The notes beneath the pieces were generated by a model. That model was not told where the DNA came from. It saw only the letters and a list, made by a program, of their open reading frames with translations, and ran no database searches. DNA of 64,000 nucleotides from Parapedobacter tibetensis (GTDB taxonomy: Bacteria; Bacteroidota; Bacteroidia; Sphingobacteriales; Sphingobacteriaceae): NCBI RefSeq assembly GCF_024704835.1, contig NZ_JAMXBE010000004.1:310001-374000 (forward strand), written 5' to 3'. Shown here piece after piece: positions 53,778 to 63,182 of this stretch. Positions within the stretch are counted from its first letter, which is position 1. Each line of letters starts with the position of its first letter. The translations under genes and the position numbers were made by a program.

Positions 53778-54302
53778 CTACTTCTTCGCTGCTACGATCG
53801 TCACCTCTACCCTACGGTTTTTTTGCCTACCTTCCTTGGTGTTATTGGCGGCCACAGGTTTAGTTTGTCCATACCCATTTGTCGTGACCCTACGCTCACT
53901 TAAGCCCTTTTCGACCGCATATTGTTTTACGGACTCTGCCCTTTTCTCAGATAGCCATTGGTTATATGTTTCCGTGCCGGTGGCATCCGTATGGCCATCC
54001 ACAATCAGTGAGGCACCTGGATAATCGTCCAATAGCGTTACCAATTTATCGATTTCTTTTTTTGCTTGATCTGTTAGATACGAGGAATTGAGTGGAAACA
54101 ATACATCAGCGTCAAACGTAACCATAATGCCCCGATCAGTGATGGACGCTTCCTCAAAATCACGTTGTACATGCTCCAAGCCATCTTTCGTACCATCTAT
54201 GCTTACTTGTGCACCAGGATTGACTGCCATTTTCTTATTTTTACAAGAAAACAGTCCCATCGAAATGACTAATAAAAATGCGAAGAGGGTATAATATTTC
54301 AT
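53778..54302 (-). CDS. OmpA-family lipoprotein
   Basis: A 174-residue lipoprotein (lipobox ending LFSC, Cys 20). The OmpA C-terminal domain spans about residues 60-170: VTFDADVLFPLNSSYL, LIVDGHTDATGTETYNQ, LSEKRAESVKQY and KNRRVEVTIV. It should bind peptidoglycan from the outer membrane. It is of the same type as the gene at 33905-34447 but not closely similar. Confidence 0.92.
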   Translation of the reverse strand: MKYYTLFAFLLVISMGLFSCKNKKMAVNPGAQVSIDGTKDGLEHVQRDFEEASITDRGIMVTFDADVLFPLNSSYLTDQAKKEIDKLVTLLDDYPGASLIVDGHTDATGTETYNQWLSEKRAESVKQYAVEKGLSERRVTTNGYGQTKPVAANNTKEGRQKNRRVEVTIVAAKK

Positions 54303-54426
54303 ATTAAAAAGTGGTTATGTTATTGCCTTATAAAAAACGCTGTTTGCTTGTAAACTTAGATAAAGTTGCGTTTAAATGCAACTTTACATCAACAAAATTA
54401 ATCGAAAAAAATCAACGTAATCATAA

Positions 54427-56595
54427 TCATTCAACGGTAAAATGGCTTTCTATGACGGATTTGATATCCGGATGGTTAGAAAACAAATCCCAAATCAATC
54501 CGCTGCGCCCATTTTCAATCATCACCACCACAGCGGCTTGATGTAGGGCATCGTATTCGTCAGTTACGGCATTCTCTTTTATAGCAATCCATTTGCGAAA
54601 CCCGTACTCGGTAAACAAGCTGCTTCCGTATTCATTATAAAACATCTTGATGGACTTAATGGCTTCATTAGGTAAGTAGCCATAACTGGCGCTGGCAATT
54701 GCAGGATTGATGATTTTCAATGTGTCCAAGGAGATATCAGGCTGAGTTTCTGACCCCCATACATCGAGGGAACTTCCCCCATAGCCGCTTTCGTTATCCC
54801 GTCGTTGGTAAGCCTTAGTAAGATTAGTGTTATTGACAAAATAATCGGTGAATTTGTCTTTTTTATTTCTTGGATCAAACGCCAAAAAAGGTGTATATGC
54901 CTCCAACAACGAGGTATCTACGGTTCCAACGGTGATTTTCAAACCATATAGGGTGGTATCACTTGTATATGGAAACTCCTGATAACGTGGCGAAACGGTT
55001 TCTATGTTGTGGTTAAGTTGCACGGAGAAAGATGGGTTGTTAACCAATTCCATGGTATGAGTCGAATCAATCAACTTCCGACATACGCCTAGGCCTTCCG
55101 TATAGGCACTAGGTGCCAAGGCATGTTGCGGGGAGGCCAAGGCTAGTATATAGCAGATGAAATCCGGATCGAATCCGCCTAACGGGTGTGCATATTTGAA
55201 TCCGGCGACAGGCGACCACTTGTCTAACAAGATATTTTCTTGGCCTTCAATGGTAAATTGGTTCCATGCAATCTCTTTCCATAACGTATCGATCTTTTCA
55301 ACCAACGGATCTACTTCGCCGCTGTCTACTTGAAGGTACTGCTGGGCCACGAGCAGACCCTGCATCAAAAACGCAGTAGACGCTAAATCAGCCATGGGAA
55401 TGGAGTCGATGTCAAATACACCTTTTCCGGTACGCCCATCAATCAATGCGGGAAACGCTCCGTTATACCGATCTACTTTATCTAAAAAACCCAGCACCCG
55501 TTGCAGCCTGCTCACCACTGTCGAACGTGATATGAGCCCTCGTTCCGCCCCAACGATCTGTGCTAAGATGCTCAAACCGGTTTCCCTAACAGACACTATT
55601 GCATCATCAACACCAAACTTTACGGTGTGCATTCCACTATTGACTTCTGCTCTTTCCAGAAAATAATTTAAATGTGCCGCTTGTACAAAATCCAGCATTT
55701 CTTCATCGCTCGCGGTTTTGGTTTTCGCTTTCGTGACAGTTGAAAATGGCGATTCCAAGTAGTCGTAATCTACCCAAGCTATTTTATAATAATATGTTTT
55801 ATTAGAAAGGGGGACATAATCTGTGCATTTTTGTACAAAAATGGGACGGATTGCTACCGGCTCAAAATGCTCGTTATCTTCAGATCGGTAAATCTTAATG
55901 TACCGTATGCTTGGTGTAAGCGGCAATTGCCAGGTCAGGTCGACATGCCTATCATAGGCCTTTGCTGAAGAAAGCACAGCTGGTGAAGATAATTTAACCC
56001 TTGGTGGGGTGATTGGCAAGAACTCCATTTGATCGATATATAGCCAGTGCGTACTATCGCCTACCGCTCCTTGGGAAAACTGTACACCATCTATAGGATC
56101 TTCCAGACGCAGACCACCTATATCTTTTAATGGCAGGCTCACGCTTAGCCACATATTGGTTTGGAATTCGGTGATGTAATTGGATAAGTCTACCAAGTCG
56201 CTCAGCGTATCATGCTGAAATATAGCTAGCTTTGGCAAAGCCGAGATTCCCGTATTCGACGCAACAAATAATTTGAATGTCAAGGCATCACCTGCTTTTG
56301 CATGGTAACCACCAGTGTTATTGGGATAACAAATCCGTGCACGCCAATCGCTATTTTCGGCAGATGTATATTTCAGTGATAGTGAATTGCCAGGTGTAAA
56401 GAATATGGAATCCGATATGGGGAACTTTCCACCAACATTCTCTACCCAACTCATCCCATCATAGTGGATTTGGCTATTGATATAATTGCCGCCCAGCACA
56501 CTGTTTTCAAACAACACTTCTGGATAGGTATCCGCAGAAATTGGCGCAATTGCTATAAAAAAAAACAATAAAGATAAAGTAATCGCTCTAACCAT
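54427..56595 (-). CDS. Secreted glucoamylase-like (GH144-type) enzyme
   Basis: A 722-residue secreted protein. After a signal peptide (1-21) comes a carbohydrate-binding-like jelly-roll region (about 25-195), a fibronectin-III-like domain (about 200-300; VDLTWQLPLTP, YYYKIAWVDYD) and a helical catalytic domain (about 305-715). The catalytic part has NESGYGGSSLDVWGSE and SYGYLPNEAIKSIKMFY, which resemble the Glycoamylase (PF10091)/GH144 family of endo-beta-1,2-glucanases. Its substrate is thus likely a beta-1,2-glucan, by family. No transporter is adjacent. Confidence 0.8.
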   Translation of the reverse strand: MVRAITLSLLFFFIAIAPISADTYPEVLFENSVLGGNYINSQIHYDGMSWVENVGGKFPISDSIFFTPGNSLSLKYTSAENSDWRARICYPNNTGGYHAKAGDALTFKLFVASNTGISALPKLAIFQHDTLSDLVDLSNYITEFQTNMWLSVSLPLKDIGGLRLEDPIDGVQFSQGAVGDSTHWLYIDQMEFLPITPPRVKLSSPAVLSSAKAYDRHVDLTWQLPLTPSIRYIKIYRSEDNEHFEPVAIRPIFVQKCTDYVPLSNKTYYYKIAWVDYDYLESPFSTVTKAKTKTASDEEMLDFVQAAHLNYFLERAEVNSGMHTVKFGVDDAIVSVRETGLSILAQIVGAERGLISRSTVVSRLQRVLGFLDKVDRYNGAFPALIDGRTGKGVFDIDSIPMADLASTAFLMQGLLVAQQYLQVDSGEVDPLVEKIDTLWKEIAWNQFTIEGQENILLDKWSPVAGFKYAHPLGGFDPDFICYILALASPQHALAPSAYTEGLGVCRKLIDSTHTMELVNNPSFSVQLNHNIETVSPRYQEFPYTSDTTLYGLKITVGTVDTSLLEAYTPFLAFDPRNKKDKFTDYFVNNTNLTKAYQRRDNESGYGGSSLDVWGSETQPDISLDTLKIINPAIASASYGYLPNEAIKSIKMFYNEYGSSLFTEYGFRKWIAIKENAVTDEYDALHQAAVVVMIENGRSGLIWDLFSNHPDIKSVIESHFTVE

Positions 56596-56772
56596 AAGCT
56601 TAATCGAAATATGTCGCCACTATTGAACAGGACAAATTAACGCAAAAACCAAGCCATCTCGTTTTTAAGTAGAAAGTCTGGATAACAAATACCGATTACT
56701 GATAGCAGATAGCATTTTAAATAAGTCAAGACAATTCCCTAACTTAGCACCCTGATTTTTGCAATAGCATAT

Positions 56773-57726
56773 ATGGATACGACGTTTGATTTTGAAAAGC
56801 CAATTGCTGACCTACAAATGCAGGTCGAGAAAGTGCATCAAGTAGCTGAAAAGACGAAGGTGGACATGAGCGCCACACTGGCTGAATTACAAGATAAACT
56901 GGAAAAGACCAAGCATCAAATATACGGAAACATGACCGGTTGGCAAGAGGTGCAAATGTCTCGCCACCCTGACAGGCCCCAAACGCTTGACTACATTGGC
57001 CTCATTTGCGAAGAATTCATTGAGCTCCATGGCGACCGGAACGTTAGGGACGACAAAGCAATTATAGGCGGTTTTGCCACCATCGGCGGACAGTCCATGA
57101 TGATTATCGGCCATCAAAAGGGCAAGAATACCAAAGAACGTCAGTTCCGAAACTTCGGGATGGCCAATCCGGAAGGCTATAGAAAGGCCTTAAGGCTGAT
57201 GAAATTGGCTGAAAAATTCAATAAGCCCATCGTTACATTGATCGATACAATGGGGGCCTATCCCGGCATAGAGGCTGAGGAACGGGGCCAGGGCGAAGCC
57301 ATTGCCCGCAATCTAATGGAAATGTCGGTTTTGAAAGTACCCGTTATCTGCATTATTATTGGAGAAGGGGCCTCTGGCGGTGCCTTAGGTATTGGGATTG
57401 GCGATAAGGTATATATGTTGGAGCATACCTGGTATTCTGTCATATCACCAGAATCTTGTTCCTCCATTTTGTGGCGAAGCTGGGATTACAAGGAAAAGGC
57501 CGCTGAAGTGTTAAAGTTAACCTCGGCCGATATGTTGAAAAATGGCCTCATTGATGGTGTCATTCCCGAGCCATTGGGTGGCGCTCACCACAATCCGAAA
57601 GAAATTGCCGAATCGATTAAACAACAACTATTGACTGACCTTAATGTACTCCAAAAAAAGCCTGCAAATCAATTAGTCATCGAACGCATCGACAAATTTA
57701 GCAAAATGGGTGTGGTGGTCGAATAG
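56773..57726 (+). CDS. accA: Acetyl-CoA carboxylase carboxyltransferase subunit alpha
   Basis: A 317-residue AccA of normal length. It starts [50 protein letters not shown]-like [18 protein letters not shown] and [15 protein letters not shown] are all present. With AccD it transfers the carboxyl group to acetyl-CoA in fatty-acid synthesis. It is a single plus-strand gene. Confidence 0.97.
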   Translation: MDTTFDFEKPIADLQMQVEKVHQVAEKTKVDMSATLAELQDKLEKTKHQIYGNMTGWQEVQMSRHPDRPQTLDYIGLICEEFIELHGDRNVRDDKAIIGGFATIGGQSMMIIGHQKGKNTKERQFRNFGMANPEGYRKALRLMKLAEKFNKPIVTLIDTMGAYPGIEAEERGQGEAIARNLMEMSVLKVPVICIIIGEGASGGALGIGIGDKVYMLEHTWYSVISPESCSSILWRSWDYKEKAAEVLKLTSADMLKNGLIDGVIPEPLGGAHHNPKEIAESIKQQLLTDLNVLQKKPANQLVIERIDKFSKMGVVVE

Positions 57727-57788
57727 CTTTACCGTTTAGCTGCCGCAAGATTTCTTGATGATCCTCCATTATTGGTGAAATGAGGGTT

Positions 57789-58571
57789 TTAATCAATGGC
57801 TCGGTCTAGATGGACATACCCCCCATCTACATGCATCAATTGGCCCGTGGTATGGCTTGAGCGATCTGATAATAAAAACACAACCGTATCGGCTATCTCA
57901 GCAGGCGTGGTCATGCGCTTGCCCAACGGAATCCGTTGTGTGATTTTACGTAGTGTTTCTTCGGGGTTGCGTAACGTTTGTATCCACGTATCATATTGTG
58001 GGGTGGCACACTCGGCCACGATTATGGCATTCACACGGATGCCGTAATCTAAGAGCTCAAGTGCCCATTCACGTGTCAGTGCGTTACGGCCGCCATTGGA
58101 GGCTGCATAACCAGAGGTATTCCCTTGCCCCGTTTCAGCTGTTTTGGAGCCGATATTGACAATGGCTCCTTTGCTTGCTTTCAACGCGGGCAAGGCATGA
58201 TGGGCCATTAGGTAATAATGGATAAGCGTTTTATGTAAGCTGTCGACAAATTTCTGGTAATTACCGCTTTCCAACCCCACACCATCATTGACTCCTGCAT
58301 TGTTCACCAAGCCATCAATACGGCCAAATTGAGCAAGTGTCTTCCCTATCGCTTGCTCACAGTCGTCGGGGCGGGTAAGCTCGGCCGTTATGCAAAATGC
58401 TTGGCCGCCCATCGACTCGACTTCCTGCTGTACCAATTCATTATCAGCTTGCTTACGTCCTATAATTACCGGTATGGCTCCCTCAGATGCTAATGCTAAT
58501 ACGATGGCTTTACCGATCCCTTTGGCTGCGCCGGTTACAATGACTACGTTGTTTTTCAGATTTAAATCCAT
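57789..58571 (-). CDS. SDR oxidoreductase (L-fucose dehydrogenase-like) with altered active site
   Basis: A 260-residue classical SDR. The NAD(P) motif TGAAKGIG is at residues 13-20, NNAG at 90-93 and Ser 142 in the NIGSK segment. The active-site Tyr 155 is followed by AASN, so the catalytic YxxxK Lys is Asn 159 (codon AAT). The GNTSGY and LTREWALELL segments are typical of L-fucose dehydrogenases. As the last gene of the deoxysugar operon it would oxidise the sugar to its lactone, if active. The internal ATG at 58569-58571 gives the normal N terminus; the upstream part of the frame overlaps the lactonase gene. Confidence 0.85.
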   Translation of the reverse strand: MDLNLKNNVVIVTGAAKGIGKAIVLALASEGAIPVIIGRKQADNELVQQEVESMGGQAFCITAELTRPDDCEQAIGKTLAQFGRIDGLVNNAGVNDGVGLESGNYQKFVDSLHKTLIHYYLMAHHALPALKASKGAIVNIGSKTAETGQGNTSGYAASNGGRNALTREWALELLDYGIRVNAIIVAECATPQYDTWIQTLRNPEETLRKITQRIPLGKRMTTPAEIADTVVFLLSDRSSHTTGQLMHVDGGYVHLDRAID

Positions 58572-58620
58572 AGTATGTTGAGTTAACTGCTTATTCTCCT
58601 GTTCGGAATGGCGACAAAAA

Positions 58621-59448
58621 CTATATTTTGTAAAAGTTAGCGGCATTCTTATGCCAAATCAATTCCTGTTCATCATGTTGCAAAGAAGCGATTGCTTTGT
58701 TTACCAATTCAATCACTTGCCCATAATCAGCTGCCAACACGCATACCGGCCAATCTGAACCAAACATCATCCGATTATGAAATACCTGAAGAACATGTTG
58801 CATATAAAACTCAAAATCTTCTGGTTTCCAATCGATTAAATCTGCTTCGGTTACCATCCCAGAAAGTTTGCAATAAACGTGCTGATATTGAGCAATTGCC
58901 TCCATTTGTGTTGCCCACGGTTGGTATTCCCCAGTTTTGATGCGAGGTTTTGCGAGATGGTCGATCACAAACGACTGATCGGGGAAATACTGGACAAATT
59001 CAAGCGCCGTATCGAGTTGGTGTGGTTTTATCAAAAGGTCATAGGTATAGCCATACTTTCCCAGTGCCTCGATCCCTTTGAGAAATGATGGACGTAATAA
59101 AAAAAGAGGGTCTTCCTCCCCTTGCACGATGTGGCGGAACCCTTTTAGTTTTTGGAATTGACTAAAATATGCCAACCGATCTGCGATATCATCTGCCTGT
59201 AAATCCACCCAGCCTACCACCCCCTCAATATACGGATGCTTAGCTGCCAAATCCAACAGAAATAGCGTTTCGGCTTCCGATTGATCGGCCTGCACGGCAA
59301 TGCATGCCGCTACCCCGTTGGCATCGAGGATGGGTTTCAAATCGGCCGGCATAAAATCACGTTGTATCACCGCCATGTCATCGGTAATCCATACATCTTT
59401 CACCGGATGATATTGCCAGAAATGTTGGTGGGCATCAATTCGTTTCAT
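58621..59448 (-). CDS. Amidohydrolase-type sugar lactonase (L-fuconolactonase-like)
   Basis: A 275-residue amidohydrolase of the 2-pyrone-4,6-dicarboxylate lactonase type. It starts RIDAHQHFWQYHP with the metal-binding HxH and ends with MFGSDWPVCVL holding the Asp. GFRHIVQGEEDP and FVIDHLAKP lie between. It should open L-fucono-1,5-lactone (or L-rhamnono-lactone) to the acid. It lies between the hydrolase gene and the SDR in the operon. Confidence 0.88.
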   Translation of the reverse strand: MKRIDAHQHFWQYHPVKDVWITDDMAVIQRDFMPADLKPILDANGVAACIAVQADQSEAETLFLLDLAAKHPYIEGVVGWVDLQADDIADRLAYFSQFQKLKGFRHIVQGEEDPLFLLRPSFLKGIEALGKYGYTYDLLIKPHQLDTALEFVQYFPDQSFVIDHLAKPRIKTGEYQPWATQMEAIAQYQHVYCKLSGMVTEADLIDWKPEDFEFYMQHVLQVFHNRMMFGSDWPVCVLAADYGQVIELVNKAIASLQHDEQELIWHKNAANFYKI

Positions 59449-59478
59449 TCGTTTATTCGCTGGTTCGTTTATTGTAAA

Positions 59479-60333
59479 TCAACCTTGATAAGCCTTTACG
59501 ACTTGCCGCGAAGTACCCAATCCATCGGCACCTAGTTCTACCACATCACCTGGTTTGAGGTAGATTGGCGGATTGAAGCCAAGCCCTACCCCTGCCGGGG
59601 TTCCCGTGGATATTACATCACCCGGCAGCAACGTCATAAATTGGCTGATGTAGCTGATGATGAAGGGCACACTGAAAATTAGGTTTCGGGTGCTTCCTTC
59701 TTGATAGGTTTGGCCATTCACCTTGAGCCAGAGGCGAACATTATTGATATCGGCAATCTCTTCCTGTGTGGCCAAAAAAGGGCCTATTGGAGCAAATGTA
59801 TCGCATCCTTTGCCCTTGTCCCACGTGCCCCCACGCTCCAATTGGAACTCCCGCTCGGATACATCGTTATGCAGCACATACCCAGCCACATAATCCAAGG
59901 CATCGCCTTCCTTCACATAGGAAGCCTTTTTACTGATAACAACGCCGAACTCCACTTCCCAATCGGTTTTCGTGGAATTTCTAGGAATGATAATATCATC
60001 ATTTGGTCCACTTAACGAGGTAGTCGACTTCATGAAGAGGATGGGTTCGCTCGGAATCTGGGCCTTCGTCTCTTCGGCATGGTCACGGTAATTAAGTCCG
60101 ATACATAGGATTTTAGAAGGACGGGCAATGGGACTGCCTATGCGCGTTCCTTCCGGCACCGGCAGCAGCTCATTTTCATTGGCTTTTACAAACTCTTCCA
60201 AACGTTCAAGGCCATTCTCGTCAAAGAATTTTTCATTATAATCACCCCCCAATGCGGAGACATCGTAATTAACACCACTAATTTGCACCCCTATTTTTTC
60301 TTGGCCGGGGTAGCCGTATCGGATTAGTTTCAT
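59479..60333 (-). CDS. FAH-family hydrolase (2,4-diketo-3-deoxyfuconate hydrolase-like)
   Basis: A 284-residue fumarylacetoacetate-hydrolase-family protein. CIGLNYRDHAEETKAQIP with EPILFMK, the metal-binding DWEVEFGVVI, YVLHNDVSEREFQ and STGTPAGVGLG are in the family order. In non-phosphorylative L-fucose breakdown this family cleaves 2,4-diketo-3-deoxy-L-fuconate to pyruvate and lactate. It starts six bases after the upstream SDR stop. Substrate is from context. Confidence 0.88.
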   Translation of the reverse strand: MKLIRYGYPGQEKIGVQISGVNYDVSALGGDYNEKFFDENGLERLEEFVKANENELLPVPEGTRIGSPIARPSKILCIGLNYRDHAEETKAQIPSEPILFMKSTTSLSGPNDDIIIPRNSTKTDWEVEFGVVISKKASYVKEGDALDYVAGYVLHNDVSEREFQLERGGTWDKGKGCDTFAPIGPFLATQEEIADINNVRLWLKVNGQTYQEGSTRNLIFSVPFIISYISQFMTLLPGDVISTGTPAGVGLGFNPPIYLKPGDVVELGADGLGTSRQVVKAYQG

Positions 60334-60339
60334 AGCTAA

Positions 60340-61110
60340 TTAATTATTCAACCTAATAAACCCGCCATCGATCGGGTAATCATTTCCCGTGATGAATGCG
60401 GCATCGTCCGAGCATAGGTACAGGGCCAATGACGCGATTTCCGCGGGTTGGGCCATACGACCAATGGGCTGGCTTTTGGAAAGTACGTCAAACATTTCCG
60501 CTTCCTTGCCCGGATAATTTTTTGCGATGAAACCATCCACGAAAGGTGTATGTACCCTCGCGGGCGATATGCTGTTGCAGCGTATACCATCATGCAGGTA
60601 GTCGCGCGCTACAGATAGTGTCATGGCAACTATCGCTCCTTTGCTCATGGAATAGGCAAACCGATCGGTAAGCCCCACCCACGCCGCAATGGAGGCCATG
60701 TTGAGAATGGCACCTCTAGCTTGCTTTTTCATCAGTGGTACCACCGCATGCAGCGCATGATATGCGCCCTTCACATTGACATTATAAATTCGGTCGAGAT
60801 CTTCCGCTGCCGTATTTTCCACATTGCCGATATGGGCAATGCCTGCATTATTCACTAAAATATCAGCTATACCAATCCCATTAACGATCGTCAATACCTC
60901 TTGTTGCTTGCTGACATCACATGCATGCACACGCACCTGCCCATCGAATGAATGAATTTCGCTCACCAATTCATCGGCAATCGCAGTATTCAATTCCAGG
61001 ATATGGACAGATGCCCCTTCTTTTGCAAACAATAGACTAATGGCGCGACCTATTCCGCTGCCACCTCCTGTGATAATCGCTGTTTTACCTGTTAATTTCT
61101 TATTTGACAT
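60340..61110 (-). CDS. SDR oxidoreductase (2-keto-3-deoxyfuconate dehydrogenase-like)
   Basis: A 256-residue classical SDR with a full active site. TGGGSGIGRAI is near residues 15-25, NNAGIAHIGN near 87, Ser in NMASIA near 137, and YSMSKGA with Tyr and Lys near 151-155. The end ITGNDYPIDGGFI is typical. In this operon it probably oxidises 2-keto-3-deoxy-L-fuconate to the 2,4-diketo compound. Repeats of a 14-bp AT-rich sequence sit directly upstream of its ATG. Confidence 0.88.
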   Translation of the reverse strand: MSNKKLTGKTAIITGGGSGIGRAISLLFAKEGASVHILELNTAIADELVSEIHSFDGQVRVHACDVSKQQEVLTIVNGIGIADILVNNAGIAHIGNVENTAAEDLDRIYNVNVKGAYHALHAVVPLMKKQARGAILNMASIAAWVGLTDRFAYSMSKGAIVAMTLSVARDYLHDGIRCNSISPARVHTPFVDGFIAKNYPGKEAEMFDVLSKSQPIGRMAQPAEIASLALYLCSDDAAFITGNDYPIDGGFIRLNN

Positions 61111-61117
61111 GGCTAAA

Positions 61118-61158
61118 ATCCAAAATCGTAAATCTAAAATCTAAAATCGTAAATCTAA
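61118..61158. repeat. 14-bp AT-rich repeats upstream of the SDR gene
   Basis: AAAATCGTAAATC with TAAAATC spacers, including TAAAATCGTAAATC at 61142-61155, the inverse of the repeat upstream of folD. It fills most of the 52-base gap to the dehydratase gene. Confidence 0.7.
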
Positions 61159-61162
61159 AACC

Positions 61163-62827
61163 CTACAAAGACACTCCCCTACGCCATGGGATGAAATCAT
61201 CTTGTCCGAGCTGTACTGCCTTCGGTTGTTCTCGCCCACTCGCTACTTCGATAACAAAGTTGAGTATCCGGTGCGCTACCTCTTGGATGGTCTCTTCTCC
61301 TTCGATGATGGTACCGCAGTTGACATCGATAATGTCGGACATCCGTTCATGCAGTTTGGTATTGGTAGATAGCTTCACTACCGGTGCAATGGGGTTGCCT
61401 GTAGGAGTGCCCAATCCTGTGGTAAATAATACGACATTGGCTCCCGCACCAACTTCGGCAGTGGTGCTTTCGACATCGTTGCCGGGTGTACATAATAAAT
61501 TCAACCCGGGTTTGCTTGCCATCTCTGGGTAATCCATGACAGCCGCTACGGGCGATGTGCCCCCTTTTTTGGCGGCGCCTGCCGATTTGATCGCATCAGT
61601 AATCAATCCGTCCCGTATATTGCCCGGAGAAGGGTTGGCGTAGAACCCCGAACCGTCTGCCTCCGCTTTGGCGTTATAGGTTTTCATGAGTTCCATAAAA
61701 CGCAGTGCGGTTAGTTCATCGATACATCGGTCGCTCAGTTCCTGCTCCACCCCACACAATTCCGGAAACTCCGATAAAATCACTGATCCACCCATGGCTA
61801 CCAGCATATCAGACACATAACCTAGGCTTGGGTTGGCCGAAATACCTGAAAAACCGTCGGATCCACCGCATTCCAGGCCGATGCACAGTTTGTTTAGCGG
61901 CGCAGGTTGCCTACGTTGCTCATTAGCCTGCACAAGTCCTGAAAATGTATGTTTTAATGCCTGCTGAAGCAAATTTTCTTCTGTACCCAATAGCTGCTGC
62001 TCAAAAATATACAACGGCTTATCAAACAGTGGGTCACGTTTGGCAATCTCATCCCGTAATATGGAAGCTTGCGCATGTTGGCATCCCAAGCTCAAGACGG
62101 TCGCCCCAGCTACATTGGGATGCGTAATGTATCCGGCAAGGAGTCCACACAATGCATCAGAGTCTGTCCGCGTGCCCCCGCAGCCCATTTGGTGGTTGAG
62201 AAATTTAACCCCATCTACATGCTCAAACAGCCGCTGTTCATTTTCCAGTCCTTTGATTGTTGTGATATCGGCATTCAATATTTCCTCCACCGCAGCACCG
62301 GCTTTGTATAGTTGAATAAGCTGCTCTACTTCAGGTTCATATCCACGTGCACGCTTGCCATATCCCAGTTTTTCCTCCAATGCGCGTTTCATCACCAATA
62401 CATTTCGGTTTTCGCAGAAAACCAACGGGATTACCAGCCAATAATTGGCCGTACCCACCGCTCCATTGGCCCTGTGGTACCCCATGAACGTGCGGCCTTC
62501 AAATGCCGAAACATCCGGTTTTTGCCAATCGAGCCTACGCTCGCCGAGCTTAAATTCATCTGCGGCATGGTGGATGTTTTGGGTGGTAATGGTTTCCCCT
62601 TGTGGCAAAGCGACATTCGTTTTGCCTACCAATACGCCATACATGCGCACTTCATCTCCAGCTTCCAATGGTTCAACCGTAAATTTGTGTTTCGCCTTTA
62701 CGCCACTGACAATCTTAATTTGTTTGCCTTCAACGTTTATTTCCATTCCCGGAGGCAAGTCCTGCAAAGCTACCAGCACGTTGTCATGGGGGTGTATCTG
62801 TAGAAAGGCCTGTTTATTATTGTCCAT
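61163..62827 (-). CDS. UxaA/altronate-dehydratase-type sugar-acid dehydratase
   Basis: A 554-residue enzyme with an N-terminal SAF-like domain (about residues 1-95; NVLVALQDLPPG) joined to the large UxaA/GarD catalytic domain (FMGYHRANGAVGTANYW near 107, MGCGGTRTDSDAL near 212, GLECGGSDGFSGISANPS near 323). It should dehydrate the sugar acid to the 2-keto-3-deoxy acid, taking the place normally held in fucose pathways by an enolase-superfamily L-fuconate dehydratase. The ATG at 62827 is used; the longer frame starts at a GTG inside the upstream gene. Confidence 0.88.
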   Translation of the reverse strand: MDNNKQAFLQIHPHDNVLVALQDLPPGMEINVEGKQIKIVSGVKAKHKFTVEPLEAGDEVRMYGVLVGKTNVALPQGETITTQNIHHAADEFKLGERRLDWQKPDVSAFEGRTFMGYHRANGAVGTANYWLVIPLVFCENRNVLVMKRALEEKLGYGKRARGYEPEVEQLIQLYKAGAAVEEILNADITTIKGLENEQRLFEHVDGVKFLNHQMGCGGTRTDSDALCGLLAGYITHPNVAGATVLSLGCQHAQASILRDEIAKRDPLFDKPLYIFEQQLLGTEENLLQQALKHTFSGLVQANEQRRQPAPLNKLCIGLECGGSDGFSGISANPSLGYVSDMLVAMGGSVILSEFPELCGVEQELSDRCIDELTALRFMELMKTYNAKAEADGSGFYANPSPGNIRDGLITDAIKSAGAAKKGGTSPVAAVMDYPEMASKPGLNLLCTPGNDVESTTAEVGAGANVVLFTTGLGTPTGNPIAPVVKLSTNTKLHERMSDIIDVNCGTIIEGEETIQEVAHRILNFVIEVASGREQPKAVQLGQDDFIPWRRGVSL

Positions 62828-62831
62828 CTTC

Positions 62832-63182
62832 TTATTCAAAAGCACTAAGTTCGAAAATTTTGTCCATTAATACCCATTTATCCCCAGGTTTAGTGCCTGA
62901 GATTGGTTTTTGGTATTTCCACATCAATTTCTCCCATTCCTGTACACATGGGTTGGCCGCATCTGCTGCAGCTTTTCTTTCAAAGGAGAATTCATCGGTA
63001 GTTTCCATAACCATAAACAAGCGGTTGGCGAACCGATATATCTCCATTCGTTGTATACCTGAATCCCGAATTGACTGTTTGATTTCGCGAGACACATTCC
63101 GGTGCCATTGTTCATATTCAGCAATCAACTGCTCATCATCCTGTAAATCCAAAGCCAACACGTAACGTTTCATCGCACTCAT
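62832..63182 (-). CDS. L-rhamnose/L-fucose mutarotase-like protein
   Basis: A 116-residue protein of the RhaM/FucM-type L-sugar mutarotase family (DUF718). It begins MSAMKRYVLALDLQDDEQLIAEY; WHRNVSREIKQSIRDSGI, MEIYRFANRLFMVMET and CVQEWEKLMWKYQ with its Trp and Lys follow. It interconverts anomers of the incoming sugar. The ATG at 63182 overlaps the permease stop (ATGA); a second ATG three codons later is also possible. Confidence 0.88.
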   Translation of the reverse strand: MSAMKRYVLALDLQDDEQLIAEYEQWHRNVSREIKQSIRDSGIQRMEIYRFANRLFMVMETTDEFSFERKAAADAANPCVQEWEKLMWKYQKPISGTKPGDKWVLMDKIFELSAFE

